This document shows positions 4,251-5,371 of a stretch of 5,371 bases of DNA, piece by piece. The stretch spans positions 3,890 to 9,260 of the forward strand of contig DAWO01000007.1 in NCBI GenBank assembly GCA_002509485.1, read 5' to 3'. Below the pieces are notes generated by a model. That model did no database searches and was not told the DNA's origin. It was given only the letters and a program-made list of their open reading frames with translations. A program made the position numbers and the translations under genes. The DNA is from Methanolinea sp. UBA477 (GTDB taxonomy: Archaea; Halobacteriota; Methanomicrobia; Methanomicrobiales; Methanospirillaceae). Each line of letters begins with the position of its first letter. The first letter of the stretch is position 1.

Positions 4251-5290
4251 GCCTGGGAGATGATACCCGATCTCGTAGATGGGCTCTGTACCGCCTGGGT
4301 AATAGATTCAGCCGTCGATGTTGAAGTTTTCCCGGCGGTGAACTGTGAGACACGCTCCTCCCAGTCTTCTCGATCGATCGTCAAATCCGCCGGTTTGGTA
4401 GAAGTTTCACTCTCCGGCACCTCTATCCCGGAAAACTCGGTGATTGCAGCGGAGGATGATGTCCCGGTTCTGGACCGGAGCATTTCCTGAAGAATGGTGC
4501 TGGTGCCTGCCGATGACCGGGACGCTGCATCAAGCCTTCCCGAAAGCCTGCTCTTCACAGCTTCTTTATCAAACTGGACGGGAGACGATGAAGCCGATCC
4601 GCTGATCACCCCGATCTTCTCCAGGACGAAGAGCAGGTCGTCAAGTTCATCCTCGTCCGCTGTATCACAGGTCCAACCACCGTTCGACTTCGTGAGCGTC
4701 CATTCCTTCATCACCTTCGCGGGAGTCATGCCGACCATCGTTATCGTGTCGCCCGACATCTCGTACCCGAGCCGGGTGTTTGCAATGTTTGCGTCGAGAC
4801 CGAGCCGGGAGAGTGCTGATTTCAGTTCGGCGGTCCAGTCCCAGTCGCCCATTTTGTTGGGATTGACATAGATGGCGTCCGGGATGGGGACGATCAACTC
4901 GTAAAACTCTTCAATCGTCATCAACTTGTCAGAGTAATAGTCATACACCCGGTCCAGCTCCTCCAGGTCAATCTTCGCGATGGGCAGGGTGTTCTTTGGG
5001 ATGCCTGCGTAGGACGGTGCGGGGAACGGTGCGCCGGCCGGTGCCGTAGGGAGACAGTCTGCGTACTCTTCCCAGCCTTTAGATACGAGCCACTGGTAGG
5101 GGGGGAGGTCTCCGTTGTAGACGTATCCCTCCGGGCTCGTCCACATGTGGTGCCCGGAATCGTAGAACCATGTCCCGGCTTGCCTTGTGTTGTGGCCATC
5201 TCCAAACATCGGCCTTGCCTGTGAGGATTTTATCGGTTCGGGCATAGTTTCGTAGTCCTCGGGACTTACCGTCTTGATAAATTCACTCAA
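4235..5290 (-). CDS. Unrecognised 351-aa acidic protein with a Ser/Thr-rich tail
   Basis: I do not recognise the family. Residues about 27-76 are rich in Trp, Tyr, His and Gly (TWFYDSGHHMWTSPEGYVYN, LPPYQWLVSKGW). Residues 79-103 are Pro/Ala-rich, like a linker. Residues about 104-230 look folded (DLEELDRVYDYYSDKLMTIE, LKSALSRLGLDANIANTRLG, WTCDTADEDELDDLLFVLEK). From about 231 to the end it is Ser/Thr-rich and probably disordered. No signal peptide or membrane segment is seen, so it is likely cytosolic. The start is unsure: TTG 5290 opens the frame, ATG 5245 (Met16) follows a GAGGA 10 bases upstream, and a good ribosome binding site at 5345-5350 serves another frame. GC-rich third positions and the length of coherent sequence support coding. 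The 3' coding end is duplicated at 3556-3585. Confidence 0.72.
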   Translation of the reverse strand: MSEFIKTVSPEDYETMPEPIKSSQARPMFGDGHNTRQAGTWFYDSGHHMWTSPEGYVYNGDLPPYQWLVSKGWEEYADCLPTAPAGAPFPAPSYAGIPKNTLPIAKIDLEELDRVYDYYSDKLMTIEEFYELIVPIPDAIYVNPNKMGDWDWTAELKSALSRLGLDANIANTRLGYEMSGDTITMVGMTPAKVMKEWTLTKSNGGWTCDTADEDELDDLLFVLEKIGVISGSASSSPVQFDKEAVKSRLSGRLDAASRSSAGTSTILQEMLRSRTGTSSSAAITEFSGIEVPESETSTKPADLTIDREDWEERVSQFTAGKTSTSTAESITQAVQSPSTRSGIISQARSGI

Positions 5291-5336
5291 CGGGATATTC
5301 CAGCCTGTTAGATGGTGCAGATATCGATAATCTCAC
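5283..5336 (-). CDS. Possible 17-codon leader ORF overlapping the 351-aa start
   Basis: AAGGAG (5350-5345) lies 8 bases before GTG 5336. From there 17 codons (VRLSISAPSNRLEYPVE) run to TGA 5285-5283, which overlaps TTG 5290 in the next frame. It could be a leader peptide coupling translation to the 351-aa gene, or the true N terminus split from it by a one-base indel. Nothing proves it is translated. Confidence 0.3.
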   Translation of the reverse strand: MRLSISAPSNRLEYPVE

Positions 5337-5344
5337 TTTGCGAA

Positions 5345-5371
5345 CTCCTTTCAAAAGTACCACTTAATTAT
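5345..5371 (-). promoter_or_regulatory. Possible promoter and ribosome binding site of the 351-aa gene
   Basis: ATAATTAA (5371-5364) at the window edge is TATA-like and would start transcription near 5340. That lies downstream of the AAGGAG at 5350-5345, so either the true start is slightly earlier or the promoter lies outside the window. Confidence 0.3.

Noticed and set aside
3556..4276. CRISPR array
   Set aside because: Only two copies of the 30-mer, 691 bases apart with genes between them, so not an array.
4494..4871. 125-codon Ser-rich plus-strand frame
   Set aside because: Antisense to the coherent 351-aa frame, with no own start signals.

Overview
The window reads as the chromosome of a methanogenic archaeon, most likely Methanomicrobia and probably Methanomicrobiales. 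The grounds are a short archaeal-type triosephosphate isomerase, an archaeal-looking RNase P RNA gene, an XRE-CBS regulator and an AMMECR1 protein. AT-rich TATA-like boxes also sit about 27 bases upstream of several start codons that lack a Shine-Dalgarno sequence, which suggests leaderless mRNAs. The genus call is inference; no rRNA is present to settle it.

Left part (1-2406): the 3' end of a U32-family peptidase gene (+) runs in from the left edge and ends at a likely terminator. A 367-base gap with no convincing gene follows, then tpiA (+, 222 aa) starting at 1184. tpiA converges on an XRE-CBS regulator gene (-), and the two share one CTAG palindrome as their stop codons.

Middle (2407-3422): rnpB, the RNase P RNA gene, lies on the minus strand at about 2475-2816, upstream of and in the same direction as the regulator. 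The AMMECR1 gene (+, start 2850) diverges from it. The two promoters appear to interlock, each TATA-like box lying next to the other gene's transcription start. A long open frame runs from AMMECR1 back through rnpB, but its first 98 codons are not real coding sequence.

Right part (3423-5371): this looks like accessory DNA. A RelE-type toxin reading frame (+, 3617-3883) is interrupted by an in-frame TGA at codon 18. It meets tail-to-tail, with stop codons overlapping, a 63-aa YefM/Phd-like antitoxin gene on the opposite strand. Toxin-antitoxin genes normally lie in the same direction in one operon, so this geometry is unusual. A 30-base near-perfect repeat (28/30) lies on either side of the pair: one copy is the 3' coding end of an unrecognised 351-aa minus-strand gene, the other a relic fragment beside a T-rich terminator. 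The 351-aa gene has an uncertain start, because a well-placed ribosome binding site serves a 17-codon ORF that overlaps its TTG. Its end may also be altered, since a protein-like tail continues in another frame past its stop.

The best leads are the inverted, damaged toxin-antitoxin locus with its flanking repeat and the interlocked rnpB/AMMECR1 promoters.
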